This document shows positions 55,086-64,000 of a DNA stretch of 64,000 nucleotides, one piece after another; within the stretch, counting starts at the first letter, position 1, and each line of letters begins with the position of its first letter. The DNA is taken from contig CAZVPI010000006.1 of assembly GCA_964628035.1 (NCBI GenBank), forward strand, positions 75,243 through 139,242, written 5' to 3'. Source of the DNA: UBA2199 sp964628035. Its GTDB lineage: Bacteria; Acidobacteriota; Aminicenantia; UBA2199. Position numbers and translations under genes: made by a program. The notes beneath the pieces are model-generated. The model saw only the letters and a list, made by a program, of their open reading frames with translations, was not told the origin of the DNA and did not search any database.

Positions 55086-56255
55086 TCAGCGGTGGATCAG
55101 GCCGCTCAACAGGGGACGGTAAACGGAGATGGCGCCGTGGGGGCACATCTCCTGGCAGCAGTAGCAGCGGATGCAGCGCCGGTAATCGTAGAGGGGGACG
55201 CGGCCGGGGTCGTCCGCCGGCGGCCGCACCGCCTTGGGCTCGAGCGGACAGACCGCGGTGCAGACGCCGCAGCGCAGGCAGCGCGAGGGATCGATGACCG
55301 GCCGCGGCGTGATCCAGCGTTTCAGGTAATAGGGAAAGGCGCGGTCCATCTCGGCTGCCGGACGGCGCACGACCTGGAAGTCGGGGCAGGCCAGCGCGTC
55401 AAGCTCGTCGCCCACGACCTCGATGGCATCGTCGGCGCAGACGCCGAGGCCCGACTCGGCCCCCGGCGCCAGGAAGGGGACGAATTCCTGAGGCAGGCGC
55501 ACCAGGCGGCAGAAGACGGAGTCCAGCGCCACGGGGTCGGCGGAGAGCAGCAGCACGCCCAGGGGCCGCGGCGTTCCTGAACTGGGGCCATTTCCCTCCA
55601 TGGCCACGATGCCGTCGAGCACGTTCAGGCGCGGGCGCAGGCGGCGGGCGACGTCGACCAGCATGGCGGCGAAATGCTCGCGGCGCGGCATCTTGACGTG
55701 GTATTCGCCCTTGCGGATTCCCGGCACGCAGCCGAAAAGGTTCTTGACGGCCCCGGTGATGCGCATGAAGCCATGGGTCTTCATCTTGGCCAGGTTGACG
55801 ATGCCGTCGGCGTCCAGCGCCTCGCGCGCCAGCACCAGCTGCTTGGCGATCAGGGCTTCGCCAAAACTCACTTGCGCCTTTAGGGAAAAGTCGGCCGCCG
55901 CGGCGCCGACCTCGCGTGCGGCCGCCTCCAGCCCCGAGCGGTCCGCCGCCGCGGCGAAGGAGCCGAATCCGGGCGAGTCGCCGTAGCGCAGGCGCGCGCC
56001 CCTCTCCAGCAGCAGCCGGGCCGCGGCCTGGAACACCGCCGGGTGGGTGGTGACATGCCTTGCGGCGGGGACGGCGGCCAGCACGTTGGGCTTGAGCAGG
56101 ATGTTCTCGCCCGGGGAAACGAAGCGCTCGATGCCGCCCAGCAGGCCGATGCCGCGCCGCAGCGCCGCCAGCACGCGCCCGGGGTCATAGTCGGGGCAGC
56201 GGATCAGGGCGACCGTCGAGCGCAGGACGGCCCGGTCGGGGGGAGGTAGGCTCAC
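55086..56255 (-). CDS. DUF362 domain protein with two 4Fe-4S clusters
   Basis: The 389 residues have an N-terminal DUF362 domain (about 15-290: LLKPNVLAAVPAARHVTTHP, GDSPGFGSF, NLAKMKTHGFMRITGAVKNL) and a bacterial ferredoxin module with CLRCGVCTAVCP and CIRCYCCQEMCPHG (about 320-380), each with the four Cys of a cubane cluster. Proteins of this build are thought to be redox or iron-sulfur carriers, but none is well defined. Overlaps the lipoprotein gene by 4 bp and ends the hslV-hslU transcript. Confidence 0.88.
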   Translation of the reverse strand: MSLPPPDRAVLRSTVALIRCPDYDPGRVLAALRRGIGLLGGIERFVSPGENILLKPNVLAAVPAARHVTTHPAVFQAAARLLLERGARLRYGDSPGFGSFAAAADRSGLEAAAREVGAAAADFSLKAQVSFGEALIAKQLVLAREALDADGIVNLAKMKTHGFMRITGAVKNLFGCVPGIRKGEYHVKMPRREHFAAMLVDVARRLRPRLNVLDGIVAMEGNGPSSGTPRPLGVLLLSADPVALDSVFCRLVRLPQEFVPFLAPGAESGLGVCADDAIEVVGDELDALACPDFQVVRRPAAEMDRAFPYYLKRWITPRPVIDPSRCLRCGVCTAVCPLEPKAVRPPADDPGRVPLYDYRRCIRCYCCQEMCPHGAISVYRPLLSGLIHR

Positions 56256-57298
56256 TCGAACTTGTGGCGGGCGGGCCGGCCGGCCTCGCTGCGATTTCCC
56301 TTGCGATCGACCGCGGCCACGGCGTAGGCATATTCCCGACCCTTGGCGACCTGGCGGTCGCGATAGAAATTTTCGCCCACCGCGGCGGCCAGGACCACGA
56401 AGTCCTCGTCGCGCTCCCCCTTGCGCAGGACGATGTAGTGGTCGAAATCGCGGTCGCGCACGGACTCCCAGGTGAGGAAGACGTGATCGCTGGCGTTGAA
56501 GGCGACCAGGTTGCCCGGGATGTCGGGGGGGAAGGTGTCCTCGACGCGGGTGCGCACAACGGCCGAGGGGGCGCTTTCGATCCTCCGGTCCAGGAGGGCG
56601 GCGACCCGGTACTCATAGTCGCCGTCGCGGCCGGTGTCGGCGTCCTCGACGTACTCGCCGCGGACGGGCTTGTCGGTCAGCGGCGCGAAAGGGCCGGGCT
56701 CGCGGCCCGGCTCCAGGATGCGCCGGCTGACGCGGTAGCCCAGCAGGCCGGTGAGCGGCTGCCCCTCGCTGTCGGCGAGGGGCCGGCTCCAGCGCAGCAC
56801 CACCACCTTGCCCTCGCGGGCGAGGGTGAGGCCGCCAACCGCCTCGGGGGGGATGCGGGTGGCGATCTTCTGCACCGCGCTCAAGGGGGAGCGTGAGCGG
56901 CCGTAGTAATAGGCCACGGCGAAGGCGTGCTCGCGGTCGCGCAGGTCCTTCGCCTTGAAGGGGACGGCGAAGGATGCCCGCTGGCCGTCGCTGGACAGGT
57001 CGGCGCCCTTGGGCCGGGCCAGGAGCCGGCTCTTTTTTTCGAAGGTCTCGGCGACGAAGGGCTTGTCCAGGTGGTAGACGGCCGCGCCCCGCACCTGGGC
57101 GGGCTGCAGAGGGGTTTCCCCGTCGGCCAGCAGGGCCGGGTATGTCCAGGACAGCTCGACCTGGTTGCCGACCTGCCGCAGTTCCAGACCCTCGACGGCG
57201 GGAGGGAGGATCTCGGGGCTCAGTACCAGCGGACCTTTCTTGCCGCAGCCGGGCAGCAGCGCGGCCAGCGCCAGAAGGAACAGGACGGGATGTTTCAT
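56252..57298 (-). CDS. lipoprotein with fibronectin type III-like domains
   Basis: The 348 residues start with a lipoprotein signal (lipobox LLPGC, Cys18) followed by GKKGPLVL, the same start as the small outer-membrane lipoprotein LptM. Three fibronectin-III-like beta domains follow (about 35-140, 150-245, 250-345), with VELSWTYP, VVLRWSRP and VFLTWESV as strand B of each. The ATG at 57298 has GAGG just upstream; a GTG at 57307 overlapping the hslU stop would add three residues. Function unknown; probably an envelope adhesion or scaffold protein. Confidence 0.82.
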   Translation of the reverse strand: MKHPVLFLLALAALLPGCGKKGPLVLSPEILPPAVEGLELRQVGNQVELSWTYPALLADGETPLQPAQVRGAAVYHLDKPFVAETFEKKSRLLARPKGADLSSDGQRASFAVPFKAKDLRDREHAFAVAYYYGRSRSPLSAVQKIATRIPPEAVGGLTLAREGKVVVLRWSRPLADSEGQPLTGLLGYRVSRRILEPGREPGPFAPLTDKPVRGEYVEDADTGRDGDYEYRVAALLDRRIESAPSAVVRTRVEDTFPPDIPGNLVAFNASDHVFLTWESVRDRDFDHYIVLRKGERDEDFVVLAAAVGENFYRDRQVAKGREYAYAVAAVDRKGNRSEAGRPARHKFE

Positions 57299-57303
57299 GG
57301 GCC

Positions 57304-58679
<1,376 letters not shown>

Positions 58680-58683
<4 letters not shown>

Positions 58684-59216
58684 AGTTCCTCGATGGCCAG
58701 GCGGTCGTTGGTATAGATGCAGAGGGAGGCGGCGATGGCCAGCGACTTCTCGACGATGGCGCGGGCGCCGAGCCGGGTCTCGCGGCTCAGGGCCAGGGCG
58801 GCGGCCTGGGCGATGGCCGCGCCGGAGCCGATGGCCAGGACGTTCTCGTCGGGCTCGATGACGTCGCCGGCGCCCGACAGCAGGTACATCTTCTCGGCGT
58901 CGGCCGCCACCAGCATGGCCTCCAGGTGGCGCAGCACCTTGTCGGTCCGCCAGTCCTTGGAGAGCTCGACGGCGGCGCGGGACAGGTTGCCGTTGAACTC
59001 CTCGAGCTTGGCCTCGAAGCGCTGGAACAGGGAAAAGGCGTCCGACGTCGATCCGGCGAAACCGGCCAGCACCCGGTCATGATACAGGCGGCGGATCTTC
59101 CTGGCCGTGTGCTTGAGGACGGTGTTCTGCAGGGTCACCTGGCCGTCGGCGCCCATGACCAGGCGGTTGTCCTGGCGCACGCACAACACGGTTGTGCCGT
59201 GAAGGGTCTCTTTCAT
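58680..59216 (-). CDS. hslV: ATP-dependent protease proteolytic subunit HslV
   Basis: Proteasome-like Thr protease forming the chamber of HslUV. In 178 residues, GADGQVTLQNTVLKHTARKI, VLAGFAGSTSDAFSLFQRFE and LAIGSGAAIAQAAALAL are diagnostic. The nucleophile is Thr8 in HGTTVLCV, so a seven-residue propeptide (MKETLHG) must be removed, as in Bacillus ClpQ-like forms and unlike E. coli where Thr follows Met directly. Start 59216 lies 6 nt after TACAAT, indicating a leaderless message. Confidence 0.96.
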
Positions 59217-59222
59217 GGGCCG

Positions 59223-59251
59223 ATTGTATAGCGTTTGCCGGACCATGTCAA
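59223..59251 (-). promoter_or_regulatory. leaderless promoter of the hslVU operon
   Basis: Minus strand TTGACA, 17 bp, TACAAT, then six nt to the hslV ATG. Strong consensus match. Confidence 0.82.
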
Positions 59252-59648
59252 TGAAACCCTGACCCGTGACAGGCGAAACGTGCCGCGGCCCGTGCTTGGC
59301 GCGCCAGGCAAGACACCTTGGGGAAAAGGGGCGGGGGTAAAGGGGTGGAGCAAGAGATAGCGGAAGGCAAAGAGCAAACATGACGAGGGAGTCCCACCAC
59401 CTGCTGGCTGCTGCCAACACCACGATCACTACCCCTTCCTGTCTTTGATTTAAAGTCGGTCTTTTTGAACTTTCCGCCGCGCGCGTCCGCCGTGCGGCTA
59501 AACCCCTGGATGGATTCAGCGGAATAGAACTTCTGGTTGAAAGCGGGCCGCTGCGGCGGCGCGTCCATCCCGTGTCAGGAGATGCCGGGGGCGTTCGGGC
59601 AAGGCCCCGGGCGCGGTCTCCGGCCGACTGCGGCCGGCGGAGGACGAC
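59252..59648. other. 397-bp spacer without a recognised gene
   Basis: Between the divergent hslV and M1 peptidase starts. I see no RNA, convincing promoter for the peptidase, or repeat of the families found elsewhere; only GGAGG just before the peptidase ATG. Confidence 0.45.
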
Positions 59649-61055
59649 ATGGGAAACGAAATGACAAGGAAGCGGGCGGCCCGCTGGCGGGCGCTGCTCG
59701 TTTTGACCCTGCTTTCCGGCGCGGCGCTCCGCGCCGACGTCAACCGCGACGCCAGCGCGGCTCAGGAGACGCGGCTGCGTTCGCTGCGGCTGGATGGCTT
59801 CTACGACCCGGAGCGTGGCCTGCTGCAGGCGACCGCCCGCCTCACCTTCGTTGCGCCTGCCGCGAACCGGCGGCTGTGGCTGGCCGAGGACATGCAGCTC
59901 ACGTCGGTGCAGGACGAAGGCGGGGCGGTCAGCGGCGTCGTCTACGAGAACGGCGAACTCCTGGCAACCGGCGGCGGCGACAGCCTCGAGATCTGTTACA
60001 GCGGCCAGCTGCGGCCCCTGCCCGATCCCTTCGCCGATTCCGGCGCGCCCTTGCGGCCCGGTCAGGTGGTGGACCCCTGGAGCGTCCTGTCCTATGTCCG
60101 CGATTACTATCCCCACCCGGGGCTCGACTTCGCGGAGGCGCGGATCGACATGCGGCTGCCCGAGGGATGGAACTGCCTGGGAAGCGGCGTGCTGCGCGTC
60201 CAGCAGGGACCCGGGGGCGACACCGTCTTTCGCCTGGAAAATCCCCGCGCCAAGGGCATGGCGCTGGTCTGCGGCCGTTTCCGGCAGATCGGCGACGTGC
60301 CGGCCCCGATGCCGGTGAAGCTGTACGGCTGGCCCGGCCTGGACCTGAAGCGCGCCTGCCGCGCCGGGGAGATCGGCGCCATCCTGCGCTTCTACCTGGA
60401 TCGCTTCGGCCCCCTTGCCGTGAGCGAACTGAACGTGCTGCTGCGCCGAGGCCAGAAGCCGGGCGGCTTGAGCTACAGCGGCCTGGTCGTCCTGAGCCTC
60501 GTGGACCAAGGGGCCGCAGGCAAGGCCGGGAATTCCGGCCGCCTGGAATCGCCCCTGGCGCTGAGCGCGGACGGCAGGGACATTCTGGCCCACGAACTGG
60601 CCCACCAGTGGTGGGGCGGCATGGTGTCATGGCGCACCGCCGGCGACAGCTGGATCACGGAAGGGCTGGCCACCTATTGCAGCCTGGCCTACCTGGAGGG
60701 GAAGTCCGGAGCCAGGGAACGGGCCCGGCTCATCGCCAGGCTGAAGCGCTGGGTGGCCAGGTTCGACGGCCAGGCGGCGAAGGGGGAAGCGTGGGCCGGG
60801 CCGGCCGATCCCGAGGCGCGCCAGGCCCTCTTCTACGCCAAGCCGGCGCTGATGCTGTGCGAGCTGGCCGGCGCCATCGGCGAGCAGGAGCTTTTCCGCC
60901 GCCTGCGGGGGGTCCTGCAGGAGCGCCAGGGCGGCAACCTCTCCGGAGGCGAGTTTCTCGACCTGCTGGCCGCCGGCGACACGGCCATGCGGGCGTGGAT
61001 GCAGGAATGGATCTACGGGCACAGCATGCCTCAGTATTATACAAAGAAGAACTAG
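59649..61055 (+). CDS. M1-like (gluzincin) metallopeptidase, exported
   Basis: The 468 residues have a signal peptide (about 11-29), a beta-rich N-terminal domain, and the zinc site HELAH (315-319) with the third ligand Glu338 18 residues later in WITEGLATY, as in family M1. The exopeptidase motif GxMEN is missing; the equivalent strand reads PGGLSYSGLVVLS. So it may not be an aminopeptidase. It is shorter than typical M1 enzymes (850 aa) because the C-terminal helical domain is reduced. GCGGAGGACGAC precedes the ATG. Monocistronic. Confidence 0.87.
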   Translation: MGNEMTRKRAARWRALLVLTLLSGAALRADVNRDASAAQETRLRSLRLDGFYDPERGLLQATARLTFVAPAANRRLWLAEDMQLTSVQDEGGAVSGVVYENGELLATGGGDSLEICYSGQLRPLPDPFADSGAPLRPGQVVDPWSVLSYVRDYYPHPGLDFAEARIDMRLPEGWNCLGSGVLRVQQGPGGDTVFRLENPRAKGMALVCGRFRQIGDVPAPMPVKLYGWPGLDLKRACRAGEIGAILRFYLDRFGPLAVSELNVLLRRGQKPGGLSYSGLVVLSLVDQGAAGKAGNSGRLESPLALSADGRDILAHELAHQWWGGMVSWRTAGDSWITEGLATYCSLAYLEGKSGARERARLIARLKRWVARFDGQAAKGEAWAGPADPEARQALFYAKPALMLCELAGAIGEQELFRRLRGVLQERQGGNLSGGEFLDLLAAGDTAMRAWMQEWIYGHSMPQYYTKKN

Positions 61056-61066
61056 AAGGGCTCTAA

Positions 61067-61200
61067 GGTTCCACGTACCACGTACCACGTACCAAGTTTA
61101 AAGCCAATTTCCCGCAAGCAGCATCGCTCGCAACCGTGGACGCAAGTTTAAAGCCAATTTCCCGCAAGCAGCATTGCTCACTAACGTGGTACGTGGCACC
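61067..61200. repeat. CACGTACCA-type inverted repeat enclosing a 50-bp tandem duplication
   Basis: The ends GGTTCCACGTACCACGT (61067-61083) and ACGTGGTACGTGGCACC (61184-61200) are inverted and match at 16 of 17 bases. Between them AAGTTTAAAGCCAATTTCCC with following sequence occurs twice with a 50-bp period (61094 and 61144). It lies between convergent stops. Confidence 0.75.
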
Positions 61201-61218
61201 TCATCTTTATCTCGTTAA

Positions 61219-62181
61219 CTACTTGCTGGGATAAGGGCTGTAGAATATCTGTCCGCCTTCGATGACCGGCTTGACCTTGCGCTCCTGTTCCAGCACCTCC
61301 AGGTAGCGGCGCAGGTCTTCCTCGCCCTTGCCGGTCAGGGCGGCCAGGTCGTCCAGGGTCAGCGGCCTGCGGCGGATGGTGTTCAGCAGGCTGTTCTCCA
61401 GGTTGGTGTTGAAGGCGGGGATCTCCTCGCGGCGGCCGGCGCGCTTGATGATCTCGACCGCCAGGCCGGCCCAGCGCCCGCGGATCGCCTCCAGCAGGGC
61501 GAAGTCGGCCGACGCCACGCCGGGGTAGGCGGGGGGGCGGTCGAGGGTGTTCAGCTGCACCTTGTCGGGGCCGATGCGCCGCAACGCCGCGCCCAGGGCG
61601 TCCAGGTCGGCTTCGCCGTCGTTGACGCCCTTGAGGATGAACACCTCGAGCCAGATGCGGCCGCGGTACTCGCGGCGGAACTCCTCCAGGCCGGAGACGA
61701 CGCGTTCCACCTCCAGGCCGGGGGCGGGCTGGTTGATGCGGGCGAAGGCCCGGGCCGTGGCCGCGTCGAGGGAGGGCAGGACGACGTCGGCCGCCAGCAG
61801 GTCGGCGCGCACGTCCTCGCGGAAGAGGAGCGTGCCGTTGGTCAGCACCGCCAGGGGCGCAACGGTCATTTTCTTGATGGCCGCGATGAAGGCGCCCAGG
61901 TCGGCGTTGAGGGTCGGCTCGCCCGATCCGGAAAAGGTGACATGGTCCGGGCGGGGGATGGCGGGCAGGACGGCGGCAAGCTCGTCGAGCAGCAGCCGCG
62001 GCTCGAAGAAGCGGCGCCGCTCCAGGGTGCGCTCGGTGGTTCGCCCGCACTCGCAGTACAGGCAGTCGAGGGTGCAGGTCTTGTAGGGGATGATGTCGAG
62101 GCCCAGCGAGATGCCCAGGCGCCGCGAAGGGACAGGGCCGAAGACGCGGCGGGTGCGGTCGGCGCGCTCGCGCAGGGTCAT
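61219..62181 (-). CDS. Radical SAM protein, function unassigned
   Basis: The 320 residues contain FGPVPSRRLGISLGLDIIP and the cluster site Cys36/Cys40/Cys43 (CTLDCLYC), then FSGSGEPTLN, VLTNGTLL and LEVFILKGVND, the layout of the TYW1/MoaA-like radical SAM group often annotated as Fe-S oxidoreductase. The C-terminal 70 residues look like a small winged-helix (LTLDDLAALTGKGEEDLRRYLEVL). Substrate unknown. The RlmI-type methyltransferase gene lies upstream, 13 bp away on the same strand. Confidence 0.88.
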   Translation of the reverse strand: MTLRERADRTRRVFGPVPSRRLGISLGLDIIPYKTCTLDCLYCECGRTTERTLERRRFFEPRLLLDELAAVLPAIPRPDHVTFSGSGEPTLNADLGAFIAAIKKMTVAPLAVLTNGTLLFREDVRADLLAADVVLPSLDAATARAFARINQPAPGLEVERVVSGLEEFRREYRGRIWLEVFILKGVNDGEADLDALGAALRRIGPDKVQLNTLDRPPAYPGVASADFALLEAIRGRWAGLAVEIIKRAGRREEIPAFNTNLENSLLNTIRRRPLTLDDLAALTGKGEEDLRRYLEVLEQERKVKPVIEGGQIFYSPYPSK

Positions 62182-62194
62182 GGCCGCCTCCGCC

Positions 62195-63382
62195 TCAATA
62201 GACTGTGAACAGGGCGCATTTCAGGTACTCCGACTGGAAGAGCGGCAGCAGCACGGCGTGGTCGTAAGGCTGTCCGCGCAACTCGATGAGCTTGACGCGC
62301 CGCCCGGCGTCGCCGGCGGCGTCGAGGACGACGGCGATGAACTCGTCGCGGCCCAGGAAGTGGGAGCAGGAGCAGGTGACCAGGAAGCCGCCGGGACGGA
62401 TCATCTTCAGGGCCCGCAGGTTGATCTCCTTGTAGCCGCGCAGCGCCTCCTTCAACTTGGCGCGCGATTTGACGAAGGCCGGCGGATCGAGGATGATGAC
62501 GTCCCGGCGCTCGCCGGCCTTGCTCATCTCCTTGAGCCGCCTGATGGCGTCGTCCTGGATGAACTCCAGGCGCTCCCCGGCGCAGCCGTTCAGGACGGCG
62601 TTCTCGCGCGCCTGGGCCATGTACTCGCCGGAGATCTCCAGAAACTCGACGCGGCGGGCGCCGAAGCGGCAGGCGTGCAGCCCCCAGGCGCCGGCGTAGG
62701 AGAAGGCGTCGAGCACCTCGCGCCCGCTGCAGATGGCGGCGAGCAGCAGGTAGTTGTCGCGCTGGTCGAGGAAAAACCCCGTCTTCTGGCTCTTGAGGAA
62801 GTCGACCTTGAATTTCAGGCCGTTGACTGCGATGACCTTCTCCGCCGGCGCCCCGGGGGTGACCATGCGGTTGACCTGCGCCAACCCCTCTTTCTCGCGC
62901 GCCTGGGCGATCGACTTCTCGACCAGTACGGCGCCGGGATGCATTTCGCCCAGGATGGCGAACACGTCCTCCTTGAAGCGTTCCATGCCGGCGGTGGTCA
63001 CCTGGACGATGAAATATTCGTCGAAGCGGTCGACGACCAGGCCGGGCAGGAAATCGGCCTCGCCGTAGGCCAGGCGGTAGCAGGCGTTGTCCGGGCGCAG
63101 CGCCCGCCGCTGCGCGTCGGCCTGCTCCAGGCGGCGGCGGATCAGGGCCGGGCCGATCTCCTCGTCCGGGTCGTAGCTGAGGACGCGGAAGGCGATGGTC
63201 GAGAGGGGATTGACGTAGCCGGTGGCCACGTACGTGCCGTCGGCCGCGTGCAGGGCGCAGATCTCGCCGGGAGCGATACCCTGGAGCGAGCGCAGCTCGT
63301 TGTCGTAGGCCCAGAACTCGCCCTGCAGGAGGCGCTTCTCCTCGTGCGGTTTCAGCACCAGCTTCTTGTACTCCGCGGCCAT
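62195..63382 (-). CDS. Class I rRNA methyltransferase, RlmI-like (PUA + SAM-MTase)
   Basis: S-adenosylmethionine-dependent 5-methylcytosine-type methyltransferase of the RlmI/RlmK group. The 395 residues have an N-terminal PUA-like domain (about 5-75), a linker beta domain (YGEADFLPGLVVDRF) and the methyltransferase core: GFFLDQRDN, VLDAFSYAGAWGLHA (SAM loop), IILDPPAFVKSR and TCSCSH with the catalytic cysteine region. Start 63382 lies 6 nt after TATAAT. The radical SAM gene follows. Confidence 0.92.
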   Translation of the reverse strand: MAAEYKKLVLKPHEEKRLLQGEFWAYDNELRSLQGIAPGEICALHAADGTYVATGYVNPLSTIAFRVLSYDPDEEIGPALIRRRLEQADAQRRALRPDNACYRLAYGEADFLPGLVVDRFDEYFIVQVTTAGMERFKEDVFAILGEMHPGAVLVEKSIAQAREKEGLAQVNRMVTPGAPAEKVIAVNGLKFKVDFLKSQKTGFFLDQRDNYLLLAAICSGREVLDAFSYAGAWGLHACRFGARRVEFLEISGEYMAQARENAVLNGCAGERLEFIQDDAIRRLKEMSKAGERRDVIILDPPAFVKSRAKLKEALRGYKEINLRALKMIRPGGFLVTCSCSHFLGRDEFIAVVLDAAGDAGRRVKLIELRGQPYDHAVLLPLFQSEYLKCALFTVY

Positions 63383-63388
63383 GGCTTC

Positions 63389-63417
63389 ATTATAAGGGAT
63401 TTTGTCGGAATCGCCAA
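63389..63417 (-). promoter_or_regulatory. leaderless promoter of the RlmI-like gene
   Basis: Minus strand TTGGCG, 17 bp, TATAAT, then six nt (GAAGCC) to the ATG. Confidence 0.8.
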
Positions 63418-63729
63418 AGCAACTGCGATCTCGGGACCTTAGACGCTGGACGTCGGGCGTTGGCAAAGCCATAAGGAATGTGCGGGGATGAAAGCTTTTT
63501 CAATACGGCAGGGATAGTCTTGCCAAAAGAATGGCTCCCCGTGTGCAACCCTCTTCATAACCGTTCTCGTTCTCCGGCTGTTAACCGAAAACCGTTGTGA
63601 TTCAATGAGCTATCAAAGAGCATGTGGCCCCCGGCGGGCCGGAAGCCCTGACAATTCCATTTCCTCATTTACCCTACCAAAGGGTGGTGTCGCAAGTTGT
63701 GTCGCAAACCTGTCGCAAATTCAATGGCC
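63418..63729 (+). promoter_or_regulatory. probable CRISPR leader region
   Basis: This 312-bp non-coding stretch precedes the conserved end of the array and is less GC-rich than the flanks. Close to the first repeat TGTCGCAA occurs three times (63688, 63700, 63711; spacing 12 and 11). The orientation is inferred from the decayed last repeat. A short ACGCTGGACGTCGGGCG piece near 63440 resembles the ACGTCTA islands. Confidence 0.5.
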
Positions 63730-63980
63730 GTGTCCGTCGATCAGGTTGGTGCCGACGTCGGCACCCGCGAGTACGCCAGGGCCATGGCGGACTGCAACAA
63801 GGTGTCCGTCGATCAGGTTGGTGCCGACGTCGGCACCCAATGCCTGGATTGAAGACATTTGCAGAGCATTTCGTGTCCGTCGATCAGGTTGGTGCCGACG
63901 TCGGCACCCTTGTTATTGGGCAGCAACCACAAGCAACCAAGAGGTGTCCGTCGATAAGGTTTGTGCCGGCGTCGGCACCC
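63730..63980 (+). CRISPR. CRISPR array, four 37-bp repeats and three spacers
   Basis: Repeats at 63730-63766, 63802-63838, 63873-63909 and 63944-63980. The first three are identical; the fourth has three changes, as expected of the leader-distal end. Spacers are 35, 34 and 34 bp and unrelated to each other. Each repeat starts GTGTCCGTCGATCAGG and ends with the perfect 18-bp palindrome GGTGCCGACGTCGGCACC plus C. No cas gene lies in the window, so the type cannot be named; the array is 20 bp from the window edge. Confidence 0.93.
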
Positions 63981-64000
63981 ACCAAGTCCCCACACCTCCC

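Noticed and set aside
63813..63995. 60-codon minus-strand frame with repeated GADVGTNLIDGH-like peptide
   Set aside because: The peptide repeat is the CRISPR repeat read in frame; spacers are unrelated and the fourth repeat is decayed.

Overview
The window is a GC-rich (roughly two-thirds G+C) chromosomal stretch from a bacterium of uncertain affiliation. Dense co-directional operons, S46 and M48 peptidases, a two-subunit glycine decarboxylase, separate GlyQ and GlyS chains, an EF-G2 paralogue, a propeller-type diguanylate cyclase and no encoded tRNA CCA end would fit an Acidobacteriota/Aminicenantota-type genome. That is inference from gene content, not a marker-gene result. A run of exactly 100 N at 1800-1899 shows that it is a scaffolded draft assembly.

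Layout. 1-2.3 kb: truncated S46 peptidase (-), two tandem-repeat arrays around the assembly gap, and a tRNA-Ala (-). 2.3-6.3 kb (-): membrane diguanylate cyclase followed by tatA/B and tatC. 6.6-9.6 kb: an unknown protein (-) divergent from an anti-sigma-factor kinase, tsaB and rimI (+). 9.6-13.9 kb (-): HD-GYP response regulator, ahcY, metK. 14.2-17.5 kb: gamma-glutamyltranspeptidase (-) and an M48 lipoprotein (+) back to back. 17.8-24 kb: two proteins of unknown role, an ABC-type permease with a motif-less ABC ATPase-like partner (+), and a soluble histidine kinase with an NtrC-type regulator (-). 24.1-33.4 kb (+): gcvT-gcvH-gcvPA-gcvPB-glyQ-glyS-EF-G2, seven tightly packed genes. 33.5-37.7 kb (+): queA, purC, a small Fis-like protein, an acyl-CoA/acyl-ACP ligase. 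37.7-39.8 kb (-): phosphomannomutase and uppP. 40.2-42.7 kb (+): LhgO-type oxidase and a cysteine-desulfurase-like enzyme. 42.7-52.2 kb (-): a rewired Kdp potassium locus. 52.4-55.1 kb (+): Pat-type protein acetyltransferase. 55.1-59.2 kb (-): hslV-hslU-lipoprotein-DUF362 ferredoxin. 59.6-63.4 kb: M1-like peptidase (+), radical SAM protein and RlmI-type methyltransferase (-). 63.7-64 kb: a short CRISPR array with no cas gene in view.

Most notable. The Kdp locus has no KdpE and no full-length KdpD. Instead a KinB-like kinase and an AlgB-like sigma-54 activator precede the operon. Between them lie a good -24/-12 promoter and two identical-type palindromes 31 bp apart. The operon ends with a KdpD sensor module that has lost its kinase and carries a PtsN-like EIIA domain with its phosphorylatable His. 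A second genome-wide signal is leaderless transcription: at least eight first genes have a -35/-10 pair whose -10 ends only 6-8 nt before the ATG. Intergenic spaces repeatedly hold inverted-repeat islands built from short degenerate repeats, including two inverted copies of one MITE-like element about 29 kb apart.
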